This document shows positions 16,901 to 25,670 of a stretch of 64,000 nucleotides of DNA, piece after piece (the stretch's first letter is position 1; every line of letters begins with the position of its first letter). Source of the stretch: Streptomyces sp. NBC_01723. GTDB lineage: Bacteria > Actinomycetota > Actinomycetes > Streptomycetales > Streptomycetaceae. The stretch covers positions 7,986,001 to 8,050,000 of the forward strand of contig NZ_CP109171.1 in the NCBI RefSeq assembly GCF_036246005.1. Direction: 5' to 3'. A program made the translations under genes and the position numbers. The notes beneath the pieces were generated by a model. The model made no database searches. It was given only the letters and a program-made list of their open reading frames with translations, and was not told the origin of the DNA.

Positions 16901-17593
16901 ATGAGCGAAACGGCGCTGGACGCCGAGCGCGACGCGGTCCTCGCCACCCTGCGCCCGGTCGTCGATGGGATCGCCGCCACGTTCGGGCCGGTCTGCGAGG
17001 CGGTCCTGCACGACTACCGGGACCCCGAGCGGTCGGTGGTCGCGGTCGCCGGCTCGGTCACCGGACGGACGGTCGGCGGGGCGATGAGCGAGATCGGCAT
17101 GCGGGTCCTGGCCCGCGGCGACGAGGCCCGGGACGAGCTGAACTACGTCACGCGCACGGACGGCGGCACCCTGCTGAAGTCCTCCACGATGGTGCTGCGC
17201 GACTCCACGGGCGCCGTGTTCGGCGCCCTGTGCGTCAACCTGGACGTCACCGCCGTCGACCGGGCGCACGCCCTGCTCGGCTCCCTGGCCGGGACCGCGG
17301 GCACCCCCGCCGATCCGCCGGCCACCACCTTCGGCGACGACATCGACGCGGTGGTCGAGGCGATCGTGGACGCCCACCCGCTGCGCCGTGGCGCCGGCTG
17401 GGCGGCGCTGGACCGCGCCCAGCGCCTGGAGCTCTTCCGCGACCTGGACGGGCGCGGCGTGTTCGCCGTACGCCGCTCGGTCGAGCACGTCGCCGCCCGG
17501 CTCGGCATCTCCCGGGCCTCCGCCTACCACTACCTCTCCCAGGCCCGCGCCGTGAGCGGCCCGGCCGCCGACCCCACCGGAGGACACCCGTGA
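16901..17593 (+). CDS. DauR/YheO-like PAS-domain transcriptional regulator
   Basis: A 230-residue protein. The N-terminal YheO-like PAS domain (residues about 10-120: GPVCEAVLHDYRDPERSVVAVAG, GTLLKSSTMVLRDSTGAVFGALCVNLDVT) is followed by a C-terminal HTH of the HTH_22 type (GVFAVRRSVEHVAARLGISRASAYHYL). DauR-like proteins sense amino acids or their derivatives. The ATG follows AAGGAG 6-7 nt upstream. The stop overlaps the ammonia-lyase start (GTGA), so the two are co-translated and the regulator very likely controls that enzyme. Confidence 0.86.
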   Translation: MSETALDAERDAVLATLRPVVDGIAATFGPVCEAVLHDYRDPERSVVAVAGSVTGRTVGGAMSEIGMRVLARGDEARDELNYVTRTDGGTLLKSSTMVLRDSTGAVFGALCVNLDVTAVDRAHALLGSLAGTAGTPADPPATTFGDDIDAVVEAIVDAHPLRRGAGWAALDRAQRLELFRDLDGRGVFAVRRSVEHVAARLGISRASAYHYLSQARAVSGPAADPTGGHP

Positions 17594-18567
17594 CGACCAC
17601 CACCCCGCCGGTCACCCTCGACGACGTACGGGCCGCCGCCGCCCGCATCGAGGGCGTCGCGCACCGCACCCCGGTGCTGCGCTCCCGCACCCTGGACGCC
17701 CTCGTCGGCGCCGAGGTCTTCCTCAAGTGCGAGAACCACCAGCGGGTCGGCGCCTTCAAGTTCCGCGGCGCCTATCACGCGGCCTCCCGCCTCACGCCGG
17801 AGCAGCTGTCCCGGGGCATCGCCGCCTACTCCTCCGGGAACCACGCCCAGGCGGTCGCCCTCGCCGCACGCGAGCTGGGCACCACCGCGGTGATCGTCAT
17901 GCCCGAGGACGCGCCGCCCTCCAAGCGCGCGGCCACCGCGGGATACGGCGCTGAGATCGTCACCTACGACCGCTACACCGGAGACCGCGTGGCCATCGCC
18001 GAGGCGCTGGCCGCCGACCGGGGCCTCACCCTGATCCCGCCGTACGAACACCCGGACGTCATCGCCGGACAGGGCACCGCCGCCCTCGAACTCGTCGAGG
18101 AGACCGGCGACCTGGACGCGCTGGTCACACCGGTCGGTGGCGGCGGACTCATCGCCGGGAGCGCCACCGCCGTCAAGGGCCTGCACCCCGCCACCCGGGT
18201 GATCGGCGTCGAGCCCGAGGCCGGTGACGACACCCGGCGCTCCCTGGCGGCCGGCCGGCGCGTCACCGTGCCGGTCCCGCGCACCATCGCCGACGGCCAG
18301 GCGCTGCCCACCCCGGGCGAGCTGACGTTCTCCGTGAACCGGCGGCTGCTCGACGGTGTCGTGCTGGTCTCCGACGACGAGATCCGGGACGCGATGCGGT
18401 TCGCCTTCGAGCGACTGAAGACCGTCCTCGAACCGAGCGGCGCCACCCCGCTGGCCGCCCTGCTGAACGGCCGGATCGACGCCCTGCCCCGCCGGGTGGG
18501 CGTGATCCTCTCCGGCGGAAACGTGGACGCCGCCCGTTTCGCCGAACTCTGCGGCGCGCCCGGCTGA
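17590..18567 (+). CDS. PLP-dependent hydroxyaspartate/threonine ammonia-lyase (serine racemase-like)
   Basis: A 325-residue fold-type II PLP enzyme. GAFKFRGA holds the Schiff-base lysine (Lys57), SSGNHAQAVALAA is the phosphate-binding Asn loop region, and PVGGGGLIAG the PLP-phosphate glycine loop. It lacks a C-terminal ACT regulatory domain. This length and the absence of ACT fit threo-3-hydroxyaspartate ammonia-lyase, serine racemase or catabolic threonine dehydratase. The pairing with a DauR-like sensor favours a catabolic role on an unusual amino acid such as hydroxyaspartate; this is inference. Confidence 0.85.
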   Translation: MTTTTPPVTLDDVRAAAARIEGVAHRTPVLRSRTLDALVGAEVFLKCENHQRVGAFKFRGAYHAASRLTPEQLSRGIAAYSSGNHAQAVALAARELGTTAVIVMPEDAPPSKRAATAGYGAEIVTYDRYTGDRVAIAEALAADRGLTLIPPYEHPDVIAGQGTAALELVEETGDLDALVTPVGGGGLIAGSATAVKGLHPATRVIGVEPEAGDDTRRSLAAGRRVTVPVPRTIADGQALPTPGELTFSVNRRLLDGVVLVSDDEIRDAMRFAFERLKTVLEPSGATPLAALLNGRIDALPRRVGVILSGGNVDAARFAELCGAPG

Positions 18568-18658
18568 CCGCATCCGCCCCCCCCGGATGGCGTCGCCGAC
18601 TTGACAGGCGGACGATGGAATGGTGGGCCCAGGGACGGCCAGGAAAAGGAGGAGTGTC

Positions 18659-19018
18659 ATGTTGCAGGCAAAGACACTCGACAAGCCCGACGAGCGCCGC
18701 GATTTCCCGCGCGGTCACATCGAGGCCGTGCACATGGAGGGACTCGACTTCGCCGTCGCCACCTTCGAGCCGGGGTGGCGCTGGTCGGAGTCGGTGGCGC
18801 CGATCGCGGGCACCGACAGCTGCATGATCCACCACAACTGCTACGTGGTGGAGGGACGCATGCACATCCACATGGACGACGGCACCGAGAGCGAGGTGGG
18901 CCCGGGTGACGTGTTCGTCTGCTCACCGGGCCACGACGCCTGGGTCGTCGGCGACGGACAGTGCGTCGTGTACGACTTCGCCGGCGCCATGGCGAAGGAG
19001 TACGCCAAGGCGGATTGA
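18659..19018 (+). CDS. Cupin-domain protein
   Basis: A 119-residue single cupin barrel. The metal-binding segments are HHNCYVVEGRMHIHMDDGTESEVGPGDVFVCSPGHDAWVVG-like: motif 1 supplies the HxH/E type ligands and motif 2 the PGH His. The ATG at 18659 has GGAGG 6 nt upstream. TTGACA at 18601 could be a -35, but no good -10 is spaced from it. It probably binds a metal and a small ligand or is a minor dioxygenase/isomerase; the substrate is unknown. It is monocistronic. Confidence 0.83.
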   Translation: MLQAKTLDKPDERRDFPRGHIEAVHMEGLDFAVATFEPGWRWSESVAPIAGTDSCMIHHNCYVVEGRMHIHMDDGTESEVGPGDVFVCSPGHDAWVVGDGQCVVYDFAGAMAKEYAKAD

Positions 19019-19200
19019 GCGCGCTTCTTGTGAAGGCGCGGGCCCCGGAGGGCGGCCCCGGGCTCACAGGTCGAAGGGGACGCCTGTGAGCTGCTCGCTC
19101 GCCGCCCACGGGCGCCTGCCCTCCGCGGGGTCGTCGGCGCCCGTGGGGAGCTTGGCGGGCTTGGGGGTGCCGGAGGTCTGGTCCCGTCCGGCGGGGCCGA

Positions 19201-19424
19201 TGAACCTGCCCGACAGCGCGGCCATGATCATGGCCGTCGGCGCCGTGTGGACGCACGCACGGCCCTCCCCGGCGATGCTCGCCGCGTACGAAGCCGACCC
19301 CTCGCTCACCGCGTTCAAGCTGGACTTCGTGACCGCCCTGCGGGAGATGCCGGCCACGCTCACCGCGGGCACCATCGCCCGCGCCTCCCTTCCAGGACGC
19401 CCGCCGGGGTCGCGGCCCGTCTAG
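19201..19424 (+). CDS. Possible small ORF or gene remnant, unrecognised
   Basis: The 438-nt gap between the cupin and DHFR-like genes contains an open frame starting at ATG 19201 (74 codons), with a weak GGCGGGG upstream. Its middle (MLAAYEADPSLTAFKLDFVTALREMPATL) looks more protein-like than chance, but I recognise no family and codon support is modest. It may be the broken end of a longer gene. A competing frame on the other strand is weaker. Confidence 0.25.
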
Positions 19425-19457
19425 ACTTCCGAGACCGACTGACGGAAGGCCGGCGCT

Positions 19458-20048
19458 GTGCGGAGACTGCTCTACGGCATGAACCTGTCCCTGGACGGCT
19501 ACGTCGCCGCGCCCGGCGACGACATCGGCTGGAGCGAGCCGAGCGACGAGCTGTTCCAGTGGTGGCTCGACGAGGAGCGGGCGATCAGCCTGTTCCTGTA
19601 CGGGCGCAAGCTCTGGGAGACCATGAGCGCCTACTGGCCGACCGGCGACCGGCAGCCGGGCGCCACCGCGGCGCAGATCGAGTTCGCTCGGAACTGGCGG
19701 GACACGCCGAAGGTGGTGTTCTCGTCGACGCTCGACACGGTCGACTGGAACACGCGCCTGGTCACCGGCGACGCGGTCGCGGAGATCGCCCGGCTCAAGG
19801 CCGGGGACGGTGGGCCGATGAGGGTCGGCGGCGCGGCGCTCGCCGGGGCGGCGATGCGGGCCGGGCTGGTCGACGAGTACACGATCGTCACCCATCCGGT
19901 CCTGGTGGGTGGCGGCACACCGTTCTTCACCGCACTGGACAACTGGGCGAACCTGAACCTGGTGGAGACCCGGACGTTTCCCGGCGGCGTGGTCCTGACC
20001 AGGTACGAGCGGCCGTTGTCGGCGGGTGGCACGGCGGGCACCAACTGA
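19458..20048 (+). CDS. Dihydrofolate reductase-like (RibD C-terminal) family protein
   Basis: A 196-residue protein beginning at GTG 19458. MRRLLYGMNLSLDGYVAAPGDDIGW, LFLYGRKLWETMSAYW and MRVGGAALAGAAMRAGLVDEYTIVTHPVLVGGGTPFF are hallmarks of the RibD_C/DHFR-like reductases that are common in actinobacteria. The fold binds NADPH; the substrate is unknown and it is not the housekeeping DHFR. It converges with the VWA gene. Confidence 0.87.
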   Translation: MRRLLYGMNLSLDGYVAAPGDDIGWSEPSDELFQWWLDEERAISLFLYGRKLWETMSAYWPTGDRQPGATAAQIEFARNWRDTPKVVFSSTLDTVDWNTRLVTGDAVAEIARLKAGDGGPMRVGGAALAGAAMRAGLVDEYTIVTHPVLVGGGTPFFTALDNWANLNLVETRTFPGGVVLTRYERPLSAGGTAGTN

Positions 20049-20124
20049 CATCACACTCGGCGGGGCCACCCGCTGCAGCATCTACGAGACCATTGGGCGC
20101 ACGAAGACGGCCGACGGCGTGATC

Positions 20125-20143
20125 GCCCGGACAGCTCCCGGGC
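20125..20143. terminator. Weak hairpin between convergent genes
   Basis: GCCCGG (20125-20130) and CCGGGC (20138-20143) with a 7-nt loop lie in the 96-nt gap between the convergent DHFR-like and VWA genes. It is short for a terminator. Confidence 0.35.
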
Positions 20144-20144
20144 C

Positions 20145-21533
20145 TCACACCGGCAGCAACCGGGTGACCAGCGCGCCGAGTTGACGGACGTTGCGGCACT
20201 CGTGCATCTCGATCAGCCCGGCGTACGCCGGGGCCGCCGAGTCGCCGGTGCCCCAGCGGGAGCGCTGTTCCGGGTTGAGCCAGTAGCTGCGTCGCGAGCG
20301 CTCGGTGATCCGCCGCAGGGCGGGCAGGTTCGGATCGCTCATGTTGGTACGGGCGTCGCCGAGGACGAAGACCGTCGTGCGCGGGCCGACCGCGTCGGCG
20401 TACCGCTCCGCGAACTCGCCCAGCGCGACGCCGTAGTCGCTGCTGCCGTGCCATCCGGTGAGCCGCGCCTCCGCACCGATCCGGGCCCCCAGCCCCTCCG
20501 GGTCCGCGCGGCCGTGCGCGAGCAGCCCGGTCACCTCGTCGATCCGGTTGACGAAGGCGAACACCCGCACCTTGGCGAACTGGTCGTGCAGCGCCTGCAC
20601 CAGCAGCATCGTGAAGTCCGAGAATCCCGCCACCGACCCCGACACGTCACACAGCAGCACCAGTTCGGGCCGTACCGGACGGCGTCGGCGCAGCACCGGC
20701 TTCATCGGCACGCCGCCCGTGGACAGCGACCCGCGCAGCGTGCGCCGCAGGTCGATGCTGCCGCGGGACGCGCGGCGCCGGCGGGCCGTCAGCCGGGTGG
20801 CGAGCTTGCGGGCCAGCGGCCGCACCGTCCGCCGCAGATCGGCCAGTTGGGCCTGCCCGGCGAGCAGGAAGTCGACGCGGTCCGGCGTCGGGGCCACCGC
20901 CCGCCGGGCGATCTCGTCGCGTCCGCGCCGCTCCGCGACCCGGCGCCGGGCCTCCGCGGCCACCATGCGCCGGAAGACCTCGATGCGGCGCCGGATCTCG
21001 TCCTCGAGGAGCCGGTCGGTGAACCCCGGGGCACCGCCCCGCGCCCGCACGTCGTCCCTCACCCGGGCGAGCAGCGTCTGCGGACGGAGCCGGTCGAGCG
21101 TCTGGTGCGAGGACCAGCCGTCCGAACCGGGGGAGGAGCCCGGTGTGCCCGGGCCGCCGCCCGCACCGGAGGAACCGTAGGCGCCGAACCCGTCCACCGC
21201 CTCCCCGGCCAGCCGGGCCAGCAGCGCCCGGTCGTCGTCGGCGAGCGCCGCGGCGAGCCGGTCGCGCAGTGCCTCCCGGTCGGCGGGACCGGTGCCCGGG
21301 CCGCCGACGCCGCGCGGGAAGTACACGTCGAAGACCGGGTCGAACACCCGCCGCTGGTCCGCGGTGTGCAGCAGCGTCGCCGCCAGGCCCTCGCGCAGCA
21401 GCTCCCGGTCCGCGAGACCGAGTGACTCCACCGCCCGCGCCGCGTCCACGCTCTCCCCGGTGCCCACCCGCACACCGTGGGCCCGCAACGCGGCCACCAG
21501 CGACGTCAGCCGCTCGGTCACGCCCGTGGTCAC
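20145..21533 (-). CDS. VWA-domain (CoxE-like) protein
   Basis: A 462-residue protein with an Arg-rich helical N-terminal two-thirds and a C-terminal von Willebrand A domain with a complete MIDAS start (LLCDVSGSVAGFSDF, DxSxS). The segment WLNPEQRSRWGTGDSAAPAY, just before the C-terminus, is a CoxE/VWA-family block. The GTG start overlaps the MoxR stop (GTGA). MoxR-VWA pairs act as chaperone-like complexes that insert metals or cofactors or mature other proteins. No obvious client enzyme gene lies next to this pair, which is unusual. Confidence 0.87.
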   Translation of the reverse strand: MTTGVTERLTSLVAALRAHGVRVGTGESVDAARAVESLGLADRELLREGLAATLLHTADQRRVFDPVFDVYFPRGVGGPGTGPADREALRDRLAAALADDDRALLARLAGEAVDGFGAYGSSGAGGGPGTPGSSPGSDGWSSHQTLDRLRPQTLLARVRDDVRARGGAPGFTDRLLEDEIRRRIEVFRRMVAAEARRRVAERRGRDEIARRAVAPTPDRVDFLLAGQAQLADLRRTVRPLARKLATRLTARRRRASRGSIDLRRTLRGSLSTGGVPMKPVLRRRRPVRPELVLLCDVSGSVAGFSDFTMLLVQALHDQFAKVRVFAFVNRIDEVTGLLAHGRADPEGLGARIGAEARLTGWHGSSDYGVALGEFAERYADAVGPRTTVFVLGDARTNMSDPNLPALRRITERSRRSYWLNPEQRSRWGTGDSAAPAYAGLIEMHECRNVRQLGALVTRLLPV

Positions 21534-22387
21534 AGCGCGTCCAGGTCGAGCTTGGCGGCGGCCCGAAGGACGTCCTCCTGGTGCTTGAGGACGACGCCGA
21601 GGGTGTCCCGTACGACGGTCTCGTCCAGGGTGTCCGCGCCGAGAGCCAGCAGGGTGCGCGCCCAGTCGATGGTCTCGGCGACCGACGGCACCTTGCGCAG
21701 GTCCATGGCACGCAGCGCACCCACCAGCCGCACCACTGAACCGGCCAGGGCCTCGTCCAGTCCCGGCACCTTCATCTGCACGATCCGCCGCTCCAGATCC
21801 TCCTCCGGGAAGCCGATGTGCAGGAACAGGCAGCGCCGGCGCAGCGCCTCGGACAGCTCGCGGCTCGCGTTCGAGGTGAGGACGACGAAGGGGCGGCGGG
21901 TCGCGGTGATGGTGCCCAGCTCCGGCACGGTCACCTGGAAGTCGCTCAGCACCTCCAGGAGCAGGCCCTCGACCTCGACGTCCGCCTTGTCGGTCTCGTC
22001 GATCAGCAGCACCTTGGCGTCGTCCCCGCGGATCGCGGTCAGCAGCGGCCGGGTGAGCAGGAACTCCTCGCCGAAGATGTCGGTCCGCGCCTCGTCCCAG
22101 CTCTCGTCGCGGCCGGCGCTGATGCGCAGCAGCTGCTTGGCGTGGTTCCACTCGTACAGGGCCCGGGACTCGTCGACGCCCTCGTAGCACTGGAGCCGTA
22201 CCAGCCGGGCGTCGGAGACCCGGGCCACGGCCTTGGCCAGCTCGGTCTTGCCGACCCCCGCGGGGCCCTCCACCAGCAGCGGCTTGCCGAGCCGGGCGGC
22301 GAGGAAGACGGTCGTGGCGACCGCGGGCGACGCCAGGTAGCCGGTCTCGGCGAGGCGTGCGGAGACGTCGTCGACGGAAGTGAACAC
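21530..22387 (-). CDS. MoxR-family AAA+ ATPase
   Basis: A 285-residue AAA+ protein. Walker A GPAGVGKTEL (about residues 38-47), Walker B VLLIDETDKAD, sensor-1 VVLTSNASRELSEAL and an arginine-bearing ALRRRCLFLHIGFPEEDLE are all present. The GTG start has GGAGG 6 nt upstream. It is coupled to the VWA gene by a 4-nt overlap, the classic MoxR-CoxE arrangement. ATP hydrolysis probably remodels an unknown partner. Confidence 0.92.
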   Translation of the reverse strand: MFTSVDDVSARLAETGYLASPAVATTVFLAARLGKPLLVEGPAGVGKTELAKAVARVSDARLVRLQCYEGVDESRALYEWNHAKQLLRISAGRDESWDEARTDIFGEEFLLTRPLLTAIRGDDAKVLLIDETDKADVEVEGLLLEVLSDFQVTVPELGTITATRRPFVVLTSNASRELSEALRRRCLFLHIGFPEEDLERRIVQMKVPGLDEALAGSVVRLVGALRAMDLRKVPSVAETIDWARTLLALGADTLDETVVRDTLGVVLKHQEDVLRAAAKLDLDAL

Positions 22388-22479
22388 CGGGGGCCTCCAG
22401 CTCTGGTGCGGTGTGTGCAGCCGCTGCGTACAAGCCTCTATCTAAGCGCTTGTTCACCTGCGCTGTCACGGGAAGACCG

Positions 22480-22512
22480 AAGGGAGGGGCGACCGTGGGC
22501 CGCCCCTCCCTT
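22480..22512. terminator. Intrinsic terminator of the ABC exporter operon
   Basis: AAGGGAGGGGCG (22480-22491) pairs perfectly with CGCCCCTCCCTT (22501-22512) across a 9-nt loop. It starts 13 nt beyond the permease stop on the minus strand. Confidence 0.75.
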
Positions 22513-22524
22513 TCCGTGCCCGGC

Positions 22525-23835
22525 TCACGCGGCGAGCGTCACCGCCCCCACCGCCGGCGTGCGCAGCACCCGCCGGGCCGTGCCCACGCTCGTCCCCAGC
22601 GTCACCGCCGCCGACACCGAGACCATCGCGAGCCAGACGCCGACGAACTGGTCCGGCAGCACCGCGTCCGTGCGGACCACCGTGAACGGCACCACGCCGG
22701 CCAGCGCGGCCACCGTGCCGAAGAACACCCCGGTGAGCGTCAGGACGACGCCCTCGGTGGTCACCACGCGCAGCACCTGCCCGGGAGTCGCGCCCGCCAG
22801 TCGCTGCTGCCCGAACTCACGGGAGCGGTACGTCGTCGCCGCGTACAGCGAGTTCACCAGCATCACGCAGACGAACACCGCGATGATGCCGACCACCGTC
22901 AGGTTCAGCGTCTCCAGGTTCTTCGCGTCGACCGACTTGACCAGCCCCGACGCCGCCACCGCGTCGCTCTCCACCGCCTGCATGGTGAGCGTCGCCGTCG
23001 ACACGGCCGTGAACAGGATCAGCGACACCAGGATCCCGGCGAGGTGCTCGGACCGCTCGCGCAGGTTGCGGACGGCCAGCCAGCCGCTCGGGCCGATCAG
23101 TGGCAGCCGGTCCAGCACGCCCCGCAGCAGCCCGGGCGAGAGCAGCGCCAGACCGACCGACAGCAGGATCGCCCCGTAGGCCGGCGGCGCCATCAGCATC
23201 TCGTCCGTCGCGGAGAACAGGAAGGTGGAGCCGGCGCCCGCGACGCCGGTGACCAGCGCGGCGTACGCCAGGAACCGCTTGGCCCCGGCCCGCTCCCTGC
23301 TGCCCCGCGTCACCCGCCGCACCGCCAGCAAGGCGGCGCCCGCGGCGGCGAGCAGCGTGATGTCCACGCCGCTCACCAGCGCGATCGGGCCGAAGGAGTA
23401 GTCGACGGAGTGCGCGACCTGCCCGCTGTCCTGGAACATCTCCAGCAGCGCCCGCCCGCCGAGCATCGCCGGGCCGACCGCCAGCGCGGCGCCCGCCAGC
23501 GCCACGGCCACCGCCTCACCCACGACCATCCGCTTGATCTGCGCCGGGGTCGCCCCCGAGCAGCGCAGCAGCTCCAGTTCGGCGGTGCGCTGGTGCACGT
23601 TGACCGTCAGCGTGGACGCCACCGCGAAGAACACCAGCAGGGTGCCGTAGCCGCCGACGACGCCCGCAGCCGTGCCCAGCGTCTCTGAGCTGACCGCGTC
23701 GACGCCGTCCTGCCCGGCCGTGTCGTGCATCGAGTTGAACGTCATGATGACCGCCGCGCCCAGGAAGGCGGACAGCAGCGTCGCGAGGAACCGTCCGGGG
23801 CGCTGCCGGATCGACCGAAGGGCCAGTACCAGCAT
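22525..23835 (-). CDS. FtsX-like ABC transporter permease
   Basis: A 436-residue membrane protein with the MacB/FtsX permease layout: an N-terminal helix (LRSIRQRPGRFLATLLSAFLGAAVIMTF), then a three-helix FtsX unit (YGTLLVFFAVASTLTVNVHQRTAELELLRCSGATPAQIKRMVVGEA), and a second FtsX unit at the C-terminus (RSREFGQQRLAGATPGQVLRVVTTEG). Its stop is close to a strong terminator. With the upstream ATPase it forms a probable exporter of lipids or antimicrobial peptides. No two-component system is adjacent. Confidence 0.9.
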   Translation of the reverse strand: MLVLALRSIRQRPGRFLATLLSAFLGAAVIMTFNSMHDTAGQDGVDAVSSETLGTAAGVVGGYGTLLVFFAVASTLTVNVHQRTAELELLRCSGATPAQIKRMVVGEAVAVALAGAALAVGPAMLGGRALLEMFQDSGQVAHSVDYSFGPIALVSGVDITLLAAAGAALLAVRRVTRGSRERAGAKRFLAYAALVTGVAGAGSTFLFSATDEMLMAPPAYGAILLSVGLALLSPGLLRGVLDRLPLIGPSGWLAVRNLRERSEHLAGILVSLILFTAVSTATLTMQAVESDAVAASGLVKSVDAKNLETLNLTVVGIIAVFVCVMLVNSLYAATTYRSREFGQQRLAGATPGQVLRVVTTEGVVLTLTGVFFGTVAALAGVVPFTVVRTDAVLPDQFVGVWLAMVSVSAAVTLGTSVGTARRVLRTPAVGAVTLAA

Positions 23836-23838
23836 CGC

Positions 23839-24624
23839 TCACACCCCCGCCGTCACGGTGTCGCCCAGGTGCGCCAGCCGCTCCGCGACCGCGTCCGGGG
23901 TCGGCGCGTCCATCCGCCCCGCCAGCCGTCCGTCGGCGAGGAACACCACCGAGTCCGCGTACGAGGCGGCGACCGGGTCGTGCGTCACCATCACCACGGT
24001 CCGCGCGTGCACCCGAACCGCCTCCTGGAGCAGCAGCATCACCTGCCGGGCGCTGCGCGTGTCCAGCGCGCCCGTCGGCTCGTCGGCGAAGATCACCCGG
24101 GGCTCGGTGACCAGGGCGCGGGCGATCGCCACCCGCTGCCGCTGACCGCCGGAGAGCTGGGCGGGGCGGTGCCCCAGCCGGTCCTCGAGGCCGACGGTGG
24201 TCAGGATCTCGCGGGCCCGGCCGCGGTCGACGCGGCGTCCGGCGAGCTTGAGCGGGAGCACCGTGTTCTGCGCGACCGTCAGCGTGTCCAGCAGGTTGTA
24301 CTGCTGGAACACGAATCCGACCCGGCCGCGCCGGAACTTGGTCAGCTCCGCCTCGGTGCCTCCGGTCAGCTCCGCGCCGTCCACCCACACGATGCCGCTG
24401 TCCGGCCGGTCGAGCCCCGCCGCGCACTGCAGCAGCGTGGACTTGCCCGAGCCCGACGGTCCCATGACCGCCGTGAACGTGCCGCGGGCCAGACTCAGGG
24501 TCACTCCGTCCAGGGCGGTCACGGCGTTCTCCGCGGAGCCGTAGGTCCGGGTCACCTTGACGAGCCGGAGGGCCTCGGGGGCGGGGCCCTGGTCGTGGCC
24601 GCCGCGTGTGCGGGAACGGAACAT
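23839..24624 (-). CDS. ABC transporter ATP-binding protein (MacB/LolD type)
   Basis: A 261-residue ATPase. Walker A GPSGSGKST, Q-loop FVFQQYNLLDTLTV, signature LSGGQRQRVAIARAL, Walker B VIFADEPTGALD and the H-loop VTHDP are all present. The second of two close ATGs is chosen because GGAAGG is then 8 nt upstream; the open frame runs on to 25239 without support. The partner permease starts 3 nt after its stop. The remains of another transporter lie directly upstream. Confidence 0.92.
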   Translation of the reverse strand: MFRSRTRGGHDQGPAPEALRLVKVTRTYGSAENAVTALDGVTLSLARGTFTAVMGPSGSGKSTLLQCAAGLDRPDSGIVWVDGAELTGGTEAELTKFRRGRVGFVFQQYNLLDTLTVAQNTVLPLKLAGRRVDRGRAREILTTVGLEDRLGHRPAQLSGGQRQRVAIARALVTEPRVIFADEPTGALDTRSARQVMLLLQEAVRVHARTVVMVTHDPVAASYADSVVFLADGRLAGRMDAPTPDAVAERLAHLGDTVTAGV

Positions 24625-24820
24625 CGTCATCACCTTCCGTGTGGCACGCCCTGTGCGGTGCCTCGTCGAAGACGCTACGGAGCGGCGGGCCGGGCCACAC
24701 TGGGCGCAGAACCCGTATCGGGGGGTGTACTCAGCGACACCACCGCCCGGTGGCCGGCGCCCGTACGGGCCACCACAACGCGCCCGCCCCCGTGCGGGAC
24801 CGATGCAATGGGGAGGCGAG

Positions 24821-25040
24821 GTGACCGCACCTCCGGACGACTGTCTCGCGCGCAACGAGTGGATCTGCGGGGAGTAGCTGAGCACCCGCCGTGAGATCCT
24901 CCTCGACGCCGTGCTCCAGCACCTGGAGCCGACCGCCGCCTCGGTCTTCGTCGCGCTCGTCGTCGCCCTGCCGCTCGCGGTGCTGGCGCGCCGCCGCCGC
25001 TGGGCGGCCGGACCCGTGCCGGCCGTGACCACGATCGTCC
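24821..25040 (+). pseudogene. Osmoprotectant ABC permease remnant with nonsense codon
   Basis: From GTG 24821 (preceded by GGGGAGG) the frame reads VTAPPDDCLARNEWICGE, then an in-frame TAG (24875-24877), then continues LSTRREILLDAVLQHLEPTA and FVALVVALPLAVLARRRRWA. This is the N-terminus of OpuC/ProW-type betaine/choline permeases. A tyrosine codon at the TAG would restore it. Homology ends near 25035-25042, where the sequence switches to the 3'-truncated ATPase on the other strand. Confidence 0.75.
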
Positions 25041-25441
25041 GGATAGCGCGGTCCGAACTGGGCCGGGTCCAGGCCCACCAGGTCCAGCAGTTCGGCGGCC
25101 CGCTCCCGCGCCTTCGCCCGTTTCCAGCCGACCAGCGCCGGCACCGTCGCCGTGTTGTCCGGCACCGTCCGGTGCGGGACGAGCCCCACCTGCTGGATGA
25201 CGTACCCGATCCGCCGCCGCAGCCGCTCCGGATCGACACTCGCCACGTCCTCGCCGTCCACGAGGATGCGCCCCGAGGTCGGCTCGGTCAGCCGGTTGAC
25301 CATCGTCATCGTGGTCGTCTTGCCGCAGGCCGACGGGCCGACGAGCGTGACCAGTTCGCCCTCGGCCACCTCCAGACTCAGGCCGTCCACGGCCGTCGTC
25401 CCGTCCGGACAGCGCTTGGTGACGTCCTCGAACCGGATCAC
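25036..25441 (-). pseudogene. 3'-truncated osmoprotectant ABC ATPase
   Basis: From GTG 25441 the product is a normal glycine betaine/choline-type ATPase (MIRFEDVTKRCPDGTTAVDG, Walker A VGPSACGKTTTMTMVNRL, Q-loop GYVIQQVGLVPHRTV). It is intact until RYPD near codon 133, just where the signature LSGGQ should follow. Beyond that the frame runs antisense through the permease remnant. Signature, Walker B and the rest are missing, so it cannot function as an ATPase. The two remnants meet tail to tail, which implies a deletion with inversion, or deletion across convergent genes. Confidence 0.8.
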
Positions 25442-25516
25442 GACCTCACGCTGGACGCGGGCGCGGCCCGCCGCTCACCGGTGACGTCCCGTCGGAGGAT
25501 GAACGGTTCAATCCGG

Positions 25517-25534
25517 TTTTGAAAAGTTTCAAAA
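25517..25534 (+). promoter_or_regulatory. Palindromic operator upstream of the rhamnosidase gene
   Basis: TTTTGAAA-AG-TTTCAAAA is a perfect 8-2-8 palindrome 137 nt before the rhamnosidase start. Its core TGAAA-N2-TTTCA matches sites in the rha operon promoters, so binding by the LacI-type regulator encoded at 42010 is likely. Confidence 0.65.
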
Positions 25535-25670
25535 GTCGTCTGAAGTGCAGCGGTCGAGATATTTCGGTTCGACCCGTGGACACCTGCCAGAACTGTCACT
25601 AGGTTCGCCGTCGTTCGCTCTGAATCGATACAACTCCCCGGGAATACCGACGGCCGAAAGGGATGACGGC

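Noticed and set aside
23839..25239. 466-residue ABC ATPase reading through the remnant region
   Set aside because: The extension upstream of 24624 has no conserved sequence and an SD only fits the shorter start; it runs antisense through the permease pseudogene.
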